This document shows, one piece after another, positions 1-9,617 of a stretch of 58,557 nt of DNA. The notes below the pieces were generated by a model, which was given only the letters and a program-made list of their open reading frames with translations, searched no databases and was not told the DNA's origin. This DNA is from Boothiomyces macroporosus (Eukaryota > Chytridiomycota > Chytridiomycetes > Rhizophydiales > Terramycetaceae). Each line of letters opens with the position of its first letter. Positions within the stretch are counted from its first letter, which is position 1. The stretch covers positions 1 through 58,557 of the forward strand of contig JADGKB010000091.1 in the NCBI GenBank assembly GCA_027604185.1, given 5' to 3'. A program made the position numbers and the translations under genes.

Positions 1-315
1 CAATTCCCAGTCGGTAGAGTCCACAGATTGTTGAGAAAAGGAAACTATGCGCAAAGAGTGGGTGCTGGTGCTCCAGTTTATTTGGCTGCAGTCTTGGAAT
101 ATTTGGCTGCTGAAATTCTCGAACTGGCTGGTAACGCAGCTAGAGACAACAAGAAGTCTCGTATCATCCCAAGACATTTGCAACTCGCAATCAGAAACGA
201 TGAAGAATTAAACAAGCTTTTGGGCTCTGTTACTATTGCACAAGGTGGTGTGTTGCCAAACATCCACAGTCAACTCTTACCACAAAAAGGAAAGGGAGAA
301 AAGATTATGGAATAA
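1..315 (+). CDS. Histone H2A, 3' part (5' end outside window)
   Basis: Core histone that pairs with H2B in the nucleosome. The frame is open from base 1, starting at the [13 protein letters not shown] segment of helix alpha-1, and runs 104 codons to TAA. The histone fold follows: [20 protein letters not shown], then [35 protein letters not shown] is visible in pieces, then the docking segment [13 protein letters not shown]. That segment marks a canonical-type H2A rather than H2A.Z. The tail ends KGKGEKIME and lacks the SQ(E/D)-hydrophobic motif for DNA-damage phosphorylation usual in fungal H2A. An AATAAA lies about 20 bases after the stop. The N-terminus and start codon are beyond the left edge. 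Family call is certain; exact subtype is less so. Confidence 0.95.
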   Translation, partial: QFPVGRVHRLLRKGNYAQRVGAGAPVYLAAVLEYLAAEILELAGNAARDNKKSRIIPRHLQLAIRNDEELNKLLGSVTIAQGGVLPNIHSQLLPQKGKGEKIME

Positions 316-468
316 GCGAGTGTTTATCAACATTTGCAATAAATTTAATTTTGACTTTGTGTTCTAGATTAATTTGTTTGCAGGTTATCGGAAGTCTGGT
401 TTGAGACGTGCAAATGGGAAACTTTGGATAAAGTGATATTCTTTCCTGAAACTGGCTGTAATTCAGAT

Positions 469-1298
469 TTACAAAGAGTTTATTAATTCTTGATCAAACG
501 ATAGTTTAATGATCTCATAATGCTTTTCATACACTCTGGCTTGTCTCAACAGCATGGTTTCAACATACACTTGCATTTGACTACTTCCACACAACAAAAT
601 CAAATCCGCGTCTACTCTAAGGAAATTCGCTGCGTGTTGTTTATAGATTTCAAGTTGATTGTATTCTATTCCATAGCAAGCAATTGCGCTCTCTAAAACA
701 ATAGATTCCAATTCGCCGAGGGAATATACAGATACTGCTGGATTGATACCAAATAGAGACAAGGGAAACTCCCCAATGGTGTTTGTGGTAGTGTTTCTGC
801 CTATGCACTTGTTTTCTACATAATTGATGATATCTATAACATCTCCAATAACGGTATCATTATGATTCGTATTTGCCTAGTTAAAATAAAAAGTACTGTT
901 AGCGTTATATTGATTGGGAATAGAAAGTGCTCGAGGAATTCATCCAAGAGGTTGATTGTTTGGGGAGATGGTTGGATAATGAATGCGATGCGTTTAGTAA
1001 ATGGTTCATTATGGATTAACGAATGTCGGTACTGATCAACAAGTGATTCTTTCTTGATTGGATAGGTATCCACAAGTGATCTAGGAAGCGAAGGATATTC
1101 TTGCCCTATAACTTCATCTTGATCGTATTTTGAAGCCCGACTTTTAACTGATCTGTTGCAAATCGGATCTTCAATTAGAACGACAGATAGTTTTTCCATA
1201 TCAAAATCATTTGTTTTTTTCTTTTTGAGTAGGAATAGCATTACTACCAAGACTAGTATTGGTAAAATTACTATCAGGGCAATTTGCCATGCCAGCAT
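469..1298 (-). CDS. Membrane-anchored protein of unknown function (2 exons)
   Basis: Two minus-strand open frames join through a 20-nt intron at 879-898 (GTACTT...TTAACTAG), giving 269 aa from the ATG at 1298. The N-terminus is one strongly hydrophobic helix (about residues 5-25) followed by KKKK, so it looks like a single-pass signal anchor with the rest in the cytosol. The middle is polar with several Ser/Arg and acidic stretches. The C-terminal about 130 residues look folded (segments such as DTVIGDVIDIINYVE and DADLILLCGSSQMQVYVE). I do not recognise a family. The gene lies tail-to-tail with H2A and is divergent from the Stealth gene, sharing a short promoter region of about 230 bp. Splicing restores one frame divisible by three, which supports the model. 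Confidence 0.75.
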
Positions 1299-1526
1299 TT
1301 TTTGTAAAAAACATTTTTTTATACATTGATATTAGAAATAGTCTTTATTGAATTTAGTGTTTGAAACATAGTGTGATTAGGCTGGCAGCGCCAGGCTTGG
1401 TTGCAGTACTCAAGCTCATGCGGTATGTTTCAAGTGGTAAATCTAATGAAATTGTTTGTAGTTCCTAGTATTTGGTAAAGCGGGTTACTACCCTTTTCAG
1501 TTATTGATTATATTATACAAGTGGCC

Positions 1527-2852
1527 ATGTACGACGTTGTGGGCTCTGCGATAATAATTCGCGGGGAACCGGGTGAGTACCCCCATCGTTCTCTTAAAAC
1601 CGCTGACCTTTTTGAAAAATCTAAACAAACAATGCGAAAACACCAAATACCTGTTTTCATTGGGATAACACTATTCTTGGTAGTAGATATATTCATGTTT
1701 GTTGGAATAGAAAACTTGCCTTTGGACGTTGAAATGTCCATGGCTAGCTATGAACCCAAACAAGAGTGTGATAACCTTCTATCCCACTGGAACGCTGCAA
1801 ATGTCCATCAAATGTCGTCTATAGAGTGCGCAAAGATACAAAGCATCTGCAATTTCTCTTGCGAAAGCACAGTGGATGTAGTAATCACTTGGGTAAATGG
1901 AAGTGATCCTAATTGGATTTCTACAAAGCAAACAGTGTCTGAAAAGTGGCAAAACAAAATGGGAGAGTCTCAACAGAACTCTAATGCAAATAGAAGATTT
2001 AGAGATTTTCTACAGTTACGAACTGCCTTTCGTTCAATAGAGCTAAACGCACCATGGGTCAGAAGAGTGTTTCTAGTTACCGACAACCAAACACCTTCTT
2101 TTCTACAAACCAATAATTCCAGACTCAGAATGGTCTCACATTCGGATTTATACAAGTACATGAAACTAGAGCAGCAAGATCCTTTATACAACAGTATAGC
2201 TATTCAAAGTATGATTCACAAAATACCGACAATATCATCACCCTTTTTACTCTTGGATGACGACTCTTTCTTTGTAAATCCAACCCCGCTAGAATATTAT
2301 TTCAATGTAGAAACTAGTAAAGCCAAAGTCGTCTTTGAAAAGGTCAATTGGGGAATATTCTGGTCGCCCGCGATGGATTTAGGGCAAGAAATCAAAGGAA
2401 AAGAATTTGTTGATAATTTTATGAATACTTTTGTTTCATCTGGTGGCCAGTGGGTTAGAGAGCGCGAACATGGTCCGTTCATGATGTACCCAGAGATAGG
2501 TGATTTAATATGGAAGGCAATACCAGAACGCATGCGTACCATTAGCACAAATTCATTCCGAATGAATGGAGATCCTTCTATTCAATACCTATATTCGCTA
2601 ATAGGCTACCCAAAATACTATGATGTATATACTGCAGGAGGAGACAACCCTAATACTGTGTCTCAATTGCTATTCATGATGTACTTTGGCTACAATGAAC
2701 AAGAGATATTTGATGACCATCTACCAACAACTAAAAAGTATGTTGTATGTGTGAACGATGATGTAGATTATGACATGACTGACGAACAGACGCAGCATAT
2801 CATTTCCCGGTTTGAGCAAATTATACCTCAGAAATCTACTTTTGAAATATAA
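1527..2852 (+). CDS. Stealth-family sugar-phosphate transferase, type II membrane protein
   Basis: Stealth proteins (the GNPTAB GlcNAc-1-phosphotransferase catalytic family) transfer a sugar phosphate onto a glycan acceptor, in eukaryotes normally in the Golgi. The conserved regions are visible in order: VDVVITWVNGSDPNW (CR1), then RRFRDFLQLRTAFRSIE...VFLVTDNQTPSFL (CR2), FLLLDDDSFFVNPTPLEYYF (CR3, with the acidic metal-site DDD), and a C-terminal FRMNGDPS...YDV region. A hydrophobic segment (IPVFIGITLFLVVDIFMFVG) near the N-terminus predicts a type II anchor. The first ATG is at 1527 (441 aa). A second in-frame ATG at 1632 directly before the membrane segment (406 aa) is an equally good start. 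The gene is intronless. It is shorter than animal GNPTAB and lacks the Notch and DMAP modules. Confidence 0.85.
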   Translation: MYDVVGSAIIIRGEPGEYPHRSLKTADLFEKSKQTMRKHQIPVFIGITLFLVVDIFMFVGIENLPLDVEMSMASYEPKQECDNLLSHWNAANVHQMSSIECAKIQSICNFSCESTVDVVITWVNGSDPNWISTKQTVSEKWQNKMGESQQNSNANRRFRDFLQLRTAFRSIELNAPWVRRVFLVTDNQTPSFLQTNNSRLRMVSHSDLYKYMKLEQQDPLYNSIAIQSMIHKIPTISSPFLLLDDDSFFVNPTPLEYYFNVETSKAKVVFEKVNWGIFWSPAMDLGQEIKGKEFVDNFMNTFVSSGGQWVREREHGPFMMYPEIGDLIWKAIPERMRTISTNSFRMNGDPSIQYLYSLIGYPKYYDVYTAGGDNPNTVSQLLFMMYFGYNEQEIFDDHLPTTKKYVVCVNDDVDYDMTDEQTQHIISRFEQIIPQKSTFEI

Positions 2853-3160
2853 TCTTTTGTGATTTATTTACCTTTTGTTGTATCTAGCAGAGTGCTTTAC
2901 AAGGTATTTATTTATACCAAGTGTTTAACAGTATGGTACATTATGGAGTGAGTGGGTGTTGAGTAGGTTGTGTGAGTACTTTGTGCCTAAAGAGTTGGAT
3001 GAAGGGGTAGGATATAGATTAATGTCAAGATAAGCTATAGAGATAGATCAAGGTCAAGATAGAGGCTATAGGTAGTTCATAGAAAGTAACTACAGACTAC
3101 AAGAGAGACGTTTGAACAAGATCAAAAAAAAAGTCACGAATTAATTGTCCGAAATCAGGA
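2853..3160. other. Intergenic region, Stealth gene to Polo-like kinase
   Basis: About 308 bases with no credible ORF or RNA gene. It contains purine-rich stretches with short imperfect repeats of AGATAGA/GGTCAAGATAG near 3025-3070, and should hold the 3' end of the Stealth gene and the promoter of the kinase. Confidence 0.6.
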
Positions 3161-5375
3161 ATGGAATCAGTCAAAGAGAAACCTGAACCTCCAAAGAAAA
3201 CCATAAAGCGCCCGCCTACCCCACCACTAGTAATCAAAGACAAGCAGGATCAGAAACGTTTCAAACGTCTTGAACTCCTGGGCCAAGTAAATAAAACTAA
3301 CAAAGGGAGGATTCGCAAAGTGTTTCAAAGTGCAGAATGATATCAACACTTATGCTTGTAAAGTCGTTTATAAACCATCTTTAAAGACTCAAAAACAGCG
3401 ATCTAAATTATTGTCAGAAATCAAGATTCACAAGCATTTGATTCACCCAAACATCTGCCGCTTCGTGGACTGCTTTGAAGACGAAGAGAATGTTTATATT
3501 ATACTGGAATTATGCACCAACAAGACCTTTGTTGATTTGCTCAAAAGGAGAAAAAGGCTTGTCAATGTGGAAGTGCGGTTCTACATGTGGCAGCTTTTGG
3601 ATGGAATAAGGTAATAGATATTAATATAGATATATGCATAGAAATGGGTACATACATAGAGATATAAAATTGGGAAACTTGTTTTTGGATGAGAATATGA
3701 ATTTGCAGATTGGTGATTTTGGACTAGCAGCTGTGATTGAGAATGACGGAGATCGTAGAAAAACTGTTTGCGGAACTCCTAATTACATTGCGCCAGAGAT
3801 CTTGTTTGATACCAAGAATGGCCACTCTTTTGAAGTGGATACTTGGTCAGCTGGTATCGTCATGTATACTTTAATCATCGGACAGCCGCCTTTTCAAACT
3901 AAAGAAGTTAAAGCTATATACAAGTACTAGTTGTTAATGTAGAAAAATTAGAGATAATTTATATGAATTTCCACCTGATATTCATATTACAGAAAATGCA
4001 AAGTTTATTATCACTGGATTGTTGCATACCAAACCAGAATGTAGACCTAGTATCGACGAAGTCATGAATCATCAATTTTTCAAAGAGTACATGCCTAAAT
4101 CTATCCCAGTATCAGCATTAACGACTACACCTACTTTCCCTGATGAAATTCCTATTGATTTAGATTACAAGCCAATAGCAAGGATATTAGAACCAAGGAA
4201 GCCTTCCAGGATGATCTCTATTACCAATATGAATCGTGAACAGTGGAGATCTCCAAGGTTGGATTCAAATAGGAAACTTGATTTAAAGCCATCTTTAGAA
4301 TCCTTAAAGGAAAACAATTATGCAAAAGAAGACGAATTGGATAAAGAAAATAGAATGGAAAATTTAAAACAAGAACCAAAAGTTGATTTGGAAAAATTGT
4401 TTGATCTAAAAGAAAGGGAAATCAAATTAAATGAACTTGCAAGAGCAAATTCAAAGAAAATAGAACGGGTTAATAGTGCGTCAAGTTCACCATTGAAACA
4501 GTCTGCGAAAATAAATCAGTTATCAAGGAAACCAAGTCAAGATAACTATATATCCAGAAAACCTAGTCAGGAGAGCTTGGATTCTAATCCAATGGATAAA
4601 GCCAGCTCACCTAGTAATACATTTTAATCTAGAAAAGAAAACACCAAGCACACTGGAAAATATATACAATACTTTAAAAATCGCGCTAGACACAAAACCA
4701 ACTATAGAATCAGAGTTTTCGAATCTCAATACTAAAGGTGCATTCAACTAATATAGAATATAATCATCCAACTGTATTTATCACCAAATGGATTGATTAC
4801 AGTACAAAGTATGGGCTGTCCTATCAGCTTCGGGATGGATCAGTAGGTGTATATTTTAACGATGGCACATCGATAGTGCTATCTACAGACAACAAGTACT
4901 ATTTATTAATCAAGTCGGTTTGAGTATCTGTACCATGAAAAGGAAGGAGAGAAAACTATAATGCATAAACGGACGTGTTACTTGTCTAATCCGCCAAAAG
5001 AGCTTGCCAAAAAAGTCACTTTACTGAATCACTTTAAAGGATACATGCAAGAGAATCTCACAAAAGCTTTCTTTTCAGAAACAATGGAAACCACTTTGAT
5101 ATTCTTGACAAAGTACTTGAGAACAAAGAATGGTGTGTTGTTTAGACTGTCCAACCATACAATCCAAGTAAATAATGCTGACATAGTTGAATTTGTTTGA
5201 CCATACAAAGATACTAGTTAGTGATGGGGGTAGAGTGGCTACATTTATAAACAAGACCCGTGATATGGAAACCAGGAGTGTTGATGGTTGGGTAATGAGT
5301 GGAAACAGAGACGTACTAGAGCGGCTTGGGTATTGTCGTGATTTGATTGGGCAAATGGTATCCAAAAGGAGTTAA
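3161..5375 (+). CDS. Polo-like kinase (8 exons, seven 19-nt introns)
   Basis: Serine/threonine kinase of mitotic entry, spindle poles and cytokinesis. Splicing seven introns, all exactly 19 nt (3287-3305, 3611-3629, 3924-3942, 4614-4632, 4738-4756, 4896-4914, 5168-5186), gives one 693-aa frame. The kinase domain (about 37-295) shows LLGQGGFAKCF (glycine loop), the catalytic loop [11 protein letters not shown], and the T-loop [14 protein letters not shown] charged Ser/Lys linker follows. Two polo boxes close the protein: the first has the Trp signature [16 protein letters not shown], the second [15 protein letters not shown], whose His and Lys match the phosphopeptide-binding pair of PLK1. The order kinase, linker, PB1, PB2 is that of PLK1/Cdc5. 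The ATG at 3161 is the first in frame. There is one residue fewer than PLK1 between LNLF and DHTK. Confidence 0.95.
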
Positions 5376-5428
5376 TTGTTGAAAACTATAAATAAACTCT
5401 GTTCAAAGACATTGTAAATAATTTATAT

Positions 5429-5839
5429 TTATTCTGATGGATATACACTGACAAACAACTTTTCAGTTACCAGCCTGCCATCATCAATATTAACATCCAT
5501 CCTATCAGGCACACACCAAACACCTTTATGCACAAGCTCTTCCGTTGGCGGATAAATCTGATGATTCATCAATTCACAAGTCTCGTCTTCAGGATGACAG
5601 TTCAAAACCAAAACGCAAAAGTTTCCATTCCCATCTTGCAAATCAAACGTACACCCGCCATCCGAATCTGCATAATAGCTAATACGATTCAAAGTAACGT
5701 TATAGTCTATTCCCCAATTCACTAGTGGTTCTTTACCCAGAGAGTCTGGGTATGGGACTACTGTCAAGTCACCGAAAATGTCGATTGTGCCGTAGTGGTA
5801 AGCTAGGGCTAGCGGTAGGGAGATTAATGTTTTCATCAT
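5429..5839 (-). CDS. Small secreted protein, tandem family member 1
   Basis: 136-aa protein with a predicted signal peptide (MMKTLISLPLALAY) and no intron. It is the most diverged of four minus-strand paralogues in 5.4-9.3 kb. Shared blocks are NWGIDY, then ADSDGG.T/NF, then the D.NGNFC.L/F.L.CHPEDETCE..NH core with paired cysteines, then KG..C. It lacks the KSFG/KSYG segment of the others and has DSLGKEPLVNW instead. I do not recognise the domain; extracellular or host-facing function is inference from the signal peptide. The stop codon overlaps AATAAA (GAATAAAT). A TATA box lies upstream at 5863-5871. Confidence 0.8.
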   Translation of the reverse strand: MMKTLISLPLALAYHYGTIDIFGDLTVVPYPDSLGKEPLVNWGIDYNVTLNRISYYADSDGGCTFDLQDGNGNFCVLVLNCHPEDETCELMNHQIYPPTEELVHKGVWCVPDRMDVNIDDGRLVTEKLFVSVYPSE

Positions 5840-5862
5840 TTTGGTTTGTGGGAAATATCTCG

Positions 5863-5871
5863 CTATTTATA
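5863..5871 (-). promoter_or_regulatory. TATA box of secreted family member 1
   Basis: TATAAATAG on the minus strand, about 24 bases before the ATG at 5839. The same element at a similar distance precedes members 2 and 3. Confidence 0.6.
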
Positions 5872-6793
5872 GACTCTGAGTGTCATTTTGTGTTCCAAAA
5901 TGGAAATCCTTGACTGTGACCAAAACTGAATCATTGTAATTAGTAACAGGTACCAAGGTTGAAAGAAACGTTTGTCAAATCTGATTGATAGTTAGTCATT
6001 GGATGTAAAGAGGTTGTGATTCTGTTATGTTTTGATTGATGTTTAGTTTTGCTTCTTGTCTGTGCACTACCTTCCGCAGTTCAAGGTATCCCCGCAATGG
6101 ATGTTTGTGCCGAACCCGTAATGGACCGTCTTATCCGCCAGGTTTCATCCAATTAGGATGTTGGTCACAGAATATCTATACATTCATCAAGAACATGAAA
6201 GGTTCATCAGCTTTCATCTGATTATGAAATGCTGGATACGAGTCTCAAATTAAAACACTGTGATTGAAACATTTGTGATCAGAATATATTAAATCTTGTG
6301 TTCAGTACTAGTGGTCCCAATTCCAATGTTAGCGCTTGTTGGCCATATTGCAGTTGAATCCTTCTTTAAAGTAATCTCAAGCGCAGGATAAATGGCACTC
6401 ACAGGTCATTTTGGTGGTTGCAAATAGATTCAATGCATTTGATGGCTGTTTGGATATTCCTAGAGACTGAATTGATTTAGTTACTCTTTCTCATCAATTA
6501 TACGCCATTCGCAGTTTATCTCGTAATTTCATGGCAGATCCATGCCGAGGAGGTAACAATAGAAGTCTCACCGAATTTGTAATCAGTACACGCGAGATCA
6601 AACGGCTAATCTATTCTTTTCTCGTCCTCATCAAACACTCTGATTTCAAACATTGGAAGATTTGACTTTAAGATGGCAATAATGGCAGGCCATTCTACAT
6701 GAGAGAGGAAATTCTTTGGAGTGCTCAGTAATTTCATTAAAATCAAGACAACTTTGATCAAAAGTAGAAAATAAATAAGATTTTTATTTTAAA
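5872..6793. other. Long spacer within the secreted-protein array
   Basis: About 920 bases between family members 1 and 2. I find no intact gene, tRNA or clear repeat. Short open frames here (for example 6036-6221 on the plus strand) resemble no family and lack splice partners. It could hold decayed paralogues, but I could not align any. Confidence 0.5.
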
Positions 6794-7228
6794 TTAAAAC
6801 GCTGGGAAAGCAGCGATAACCAATTGTTCAATGACAGCTTGGTCCTTGTATTCTAATCCCAATTCTGTAATATTTTGTCTAAAAGTTTCGCACTTTAATC
6901 CCTTGCTTGGAAGTGCCTTTTCTGTGTGGAATAATTCGTGGTTGACAATTTCGCAGGTATCTGCAAATGGATTGCAGTCAAAAATAAAAGTGCAAAAGTT
7001 TCCTGCGTTATCTTTTACGGCAAAGTTGAATCCACCATCTGAATCAGCGGTATAAACAAAGTTGTTTTCTGAAGTTTGTTCATAGTCAATTCCCCAGTTG
7101 TCGATTGGAATGCCATAGGATTTCAAGGTATCTTTATCAGTTGGTGGAACAAAAGTGACATCTCCAGCAATAGAGAATTTTCCAGCGTGGTCAGCGAATA
7201 CAGAAGCAATGAGAGCAAGAGTGAACAT
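6794..7228 (-). CDS. Small secreted protein, tandem family member 2
   Basis: 144-aa secreted protein with signal peptide MFTLALIASVFA. It is the most complete version of the family: AGKFSIAGDVTFVPPTD, DTLKSYG, DNWGIDY, TADSDGGFNFAVKD, then NAGNFCTFIFDCNPFADTCEIVNH split over two cysteine pairs, LPSKGLKCE, and a C-terminus ending AAFPAF. Compared with member 4 about half of the positions in the core look identical. No introns. A TATA box lies at 7255-7262. The family is not one I can name. Tandem position and divergence suggest expansion under diversifying pressure, which is inference. Confidence 0.85.
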   Translation of the reverse strand: MFTLALIASVFADHAGKFSIAGDVTFVPPTDKDTLKSYGIPIDNWGIDYEQTSENNFVYTADSDGGFNFAVKDNAGNFCTFIFDCNPFADTCEIVNHELFHTEKALPSKGLKCETFRQNITELGLEYKDQAVIEQLVIAAFPAF

Positions 7229-7254
7229 TTTATAGACCTGACTAATTCGTTCAA

Positions 7255-7262
7255 TATTTATA
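7255..7262 (-). promoter_or_regulatory. TATA box of secreted family member 2
   Basis: TATAAATA on the minus strand, about 27 bases before the ATG at 7228. Confidence 0.6.
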
Positions 7263-7846
7263 CATAATTGGGGCCCGGTTTAGTCCAAATTAGTATCGCT
7301 TAGCCGTAACCCTTTTTAGACAGCCGGCACTTTGAATTGCGGGGCAATAGATAAATACAACCCGACTCTGAAAAAGACAATTGCCATCATAGAAAAAACA
7401 ACGGCAAACTTTATTCTGCTACAATTTATAAGAGTACTCCCTTAAAGTCGTCAATTTCAGTTTAATTAAGAAAGCGCTTCTTCCTATTTAGGAAGCGCTT
7501 CCACAATCAACTGCGGGCCATTCAATCACCCATTTAATTTGTACAACATCAAAACATAGCCACGACTTCTATTTGATCACAGAGTCTAGATTTAATTTAG
7601 CACAAATGAATAATCGTTCTCGAGTAGTACAAGATAAATGGGCTTTCTCTATTTGTAAATGGAGCTCTTTGAACGACTGCAGAACTACTATCCGAGAAAT
7701 ACACAGAATGTTCCAAGTCGGGGCAATAAAACGTTTTGAAAGCAAATACCAACTCTTGGGTACTCCTTGATTTACACGATTGGATAAAGTCCAATTGAGC
7801 TACAAGTTAATTCCATGATGTAAACAATTGTTTATAATATATTAAA
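7263..7846. other. Spacer between secreted family members 2 and 3
   Basis: About 580 bases without a supported gene. It contains an imperfect inverted repeat at 7472-7500 (AAGCGCTTCTTCCTA / TAGGAAGCGCTT, loop TT). A 65-codon plus-strand ORF at 7573-7770 has no recognisable features and is not called. Confidence 0.5.
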
Positions 7847-8221
7847 TTAAACGACAGAAATGTTGATGTTTAATTGATCATCAGTTTGAACAGTGCAGGT
7901 CATTCCCTTGCTTGGTTCCTTCTCAGTCAAGACAGTGGCAGTTTCAGCAATTGGATCAGTGCTAAAGATTAATCCACAAAAGTTGCCATTCTTGTCAGTA
8001 AGAGCAAAATTAAATCCACCATCAGTATCTTCAATAGTGCAATCAATGGTAGTTGGGCTAACGAGTTTGTAATCAATACCGTAGTTGTCAGTGCTTACTC
8101 CAAGAGATTTCAAAGTAGTGGTATCCTTTGGATCGACAAAGGTAATTGGCTTATTGGCAATGATGTTTACGTGATAGGTTTGGGCAACGACAGCAGCAGC
8201 GAGAACAGCGATAGAGAACAT
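7847..8221 (-). CDS. Small secreted protein, tandem family member 3
   Basis: 124-aa protein, the shortest member, with signal peptide MFSIAVLAAAVVAQ. It keeps the family frame FVDPKD/TTTLKSLG/DNYGIDY/EDTDGGFNFALTDKNGNFCGLIF and SKGMTC. The second cysteine block (C.P..DTCE..NH in the others) is replaced by STDPIAETATV, so two cysteines are lost and a disulfide should be missing. No intron. A TATA box lies at 8251-8258. It is clearly a paralogue; function unknown. Confidence 0.85.
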   Translation of the reverse strand: MFSIAVLAAAVVAQTYHVNIIANKPITFVDPKDTTTLKSLGVSTDNYGIDYKLVSPTTIDCTIEDTDGGFNFALTDKNGNFCGLIFSTDPIAETATVLTEKEPSKGMTCTVQTDDQLNINISVV

Positions 8222-8250
8222 TCAAGATAAAGTTAACGAAATCAGAGTGG

Positions 8251-8258
8251 TATTTATA
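8251..8258 (-). promoter_or_regulatory. TATA box of secreted family member 3
   Basis: TATAAATA on the minus strand, about 30 bases before the ATG at 8221. Confidence 0.6.
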
Positions 8259-8711
8259 GTAAAATATTGCCTTTGACAGTCCTAATTTGGATTTCTAAAC
8301 AGATGATGCATTTTGGGGGTAATTTCCAAATTCAAAAATATCAAGGAACAAATCAGCTTTGTAGATTCAGTTGCACAATGACTTGCAAGCTAAAAGCCAG
8401 AAATCAACCTTTATTCAAGTCAGATATCAACCTTTATACGAGTCAGATATCAACCTTGGCCTGATATTGAAGAGATTAGTGGTGCACTGAAAGGGATGAC
8501 CGCTGCGGCTCTGTTGCGGAAGATTCCTTTTGGAAGTGCCGAAAGTGGGATTCTGTAAACAAGCTGATCTCTATTAGAGATAAAAAAAGACCACGAAATC
8601 GCTACTTCAAAATAATTTGCAAGATGAAATCCAGCGTGCATTTGGATTCAGTTTCACTTTCCGCCAAGTATACCGTCCAAAAGGGTCTTAATTGCGGCAA
8701 AACTATTCTTT
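8259..8711. other. Spacer between secreted family members 3 and 4
   Basis: About 450 bases. A short direct repeat GTCAGATATCAACCTT occurs at about 8419 and 8442 (23-bp spacing), with a partial third copy before it. No gene supported. Confidence 0.5.
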
Positions 8712-9281
8712 TTAACCTGCCACAGGAAGTGTGCTCAAAACATGTAAAGAGATATGAAATGTACATGTAATTACAATATAAAACTGAGAAGCACCAATAC
8801 GATCGAGTTCCAGAAAAACTGTTCCCAGTATTAAATCGTAAAGTAAAAATAATATATTGAGTGCGGTTATTGTTGTTTTTTCAACTAGCGGTTCACCATT
8901 TAGTGTTAGGCCCTTGCTGGATAGATCTTCTCTAGCTATTTGACACGAGAGCCCCTTATTTGGTAGCGGCTTAGTGCTGAATGGCTGATGATTTATTACT
9001 TCACAGGTATCATCTTCTGGGTGACAGTAAAGGATGAATGTACAAAAATTACCAAGGTCGTCTGTGACAGCAAAGTTAATTCCACCATCTGGATCAGCAA
9101 CATAGTCAAGGGTGTTGGAAGCCGTTAAATTGTATTCTATCCCCCAATTGTCGGTAAAAAATCCAAAAGATTTAAGGGTATCAATGTCGGTTGGAGGGAC
9201 AAATTTCACCTTGCCCACAAATTCGATTTTACCAGCATGGTAACCAAAACAAGCAGCAGTCAATAGTAATTGTTTAAACAT
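8712..9281 (-). CDS. Small secreted protein, tandem family member 4, with C-terminal extension
   Basis: 189 aa from the ATG at 9281 (an upstream open stretch to 9332 has no ATG). The signal peptide is MFKQLLLTAACFGY. The family core is intact: GKIEFVGKVKFVPPTD, DTLKSFG, DNWGIEY, VADPDGGINFAVTD, LGNFCTFILYCHPEDDTCEVINH, PNKGLSC. Where members 1 and 2 stop, this copy reads on for about 45 residues of hydrophobic sequence (ITALNILFLLYDLILG...). That could be a membrane or GPI-type tail, or a lost stop codon with translation into the old 3' UTR. An upstream TTAAATAT at 9306-9313 is a weaker TATA element than in members 1-3. Confidence 0.75.
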   Translation of the reverse strand: MFKQLLLTAACFGYHAGKIEFVGKVKFVPPTDIDTLKSFGFFTDNWGIEYNLTASNTLDYVADPDGGINFAVTDDLGNFCTFILYCHPEDDTCEVINHQPFSTKPLPNKGLSCQIAREDLSSKGLTLNGEPLVEKTTITALNILFLLYDLILGTVFLELDRIGASQFYIVITCTFHISLHVLSTLPVAG

Positions 9282-9617
9282 TTGATGAACCCTTTTTCTT
9301 TTCAGATATTTAAGGTACTCTTTTCTAGACAAATATAGATTGATGGCTTAGCATTCCGCACAAAACAACTGCGGAGTTTGGCTGCAATCAAACACGAGAA
9401 TAATACCAATCAATTTAAACCTAGGTTGCTATTTAAAGGAAACGGCTAGCATGAATTTACAGTTCTATGTTACAAAAACGGTCTTGCGAGATGGCTCTTG
9501 GCATCGCGATTGATCCAAAATTGGTATAACAAGGGAACTGATTGAAACTGCCAATTGTGTTACACTAAAGAAATGGTGACTTTCACCGTCGCGTTGGATT
9601 TTGTCAACTTTTTCACA
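9282..9617. other. Intergenic region, secreted array to methyltransferase
   Basis: About 336 bases forming a divergent promoter region for secreted family member 4 (minus) and the methyltransferase (plus). Nothing else recognised. Confidence 0.5.
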
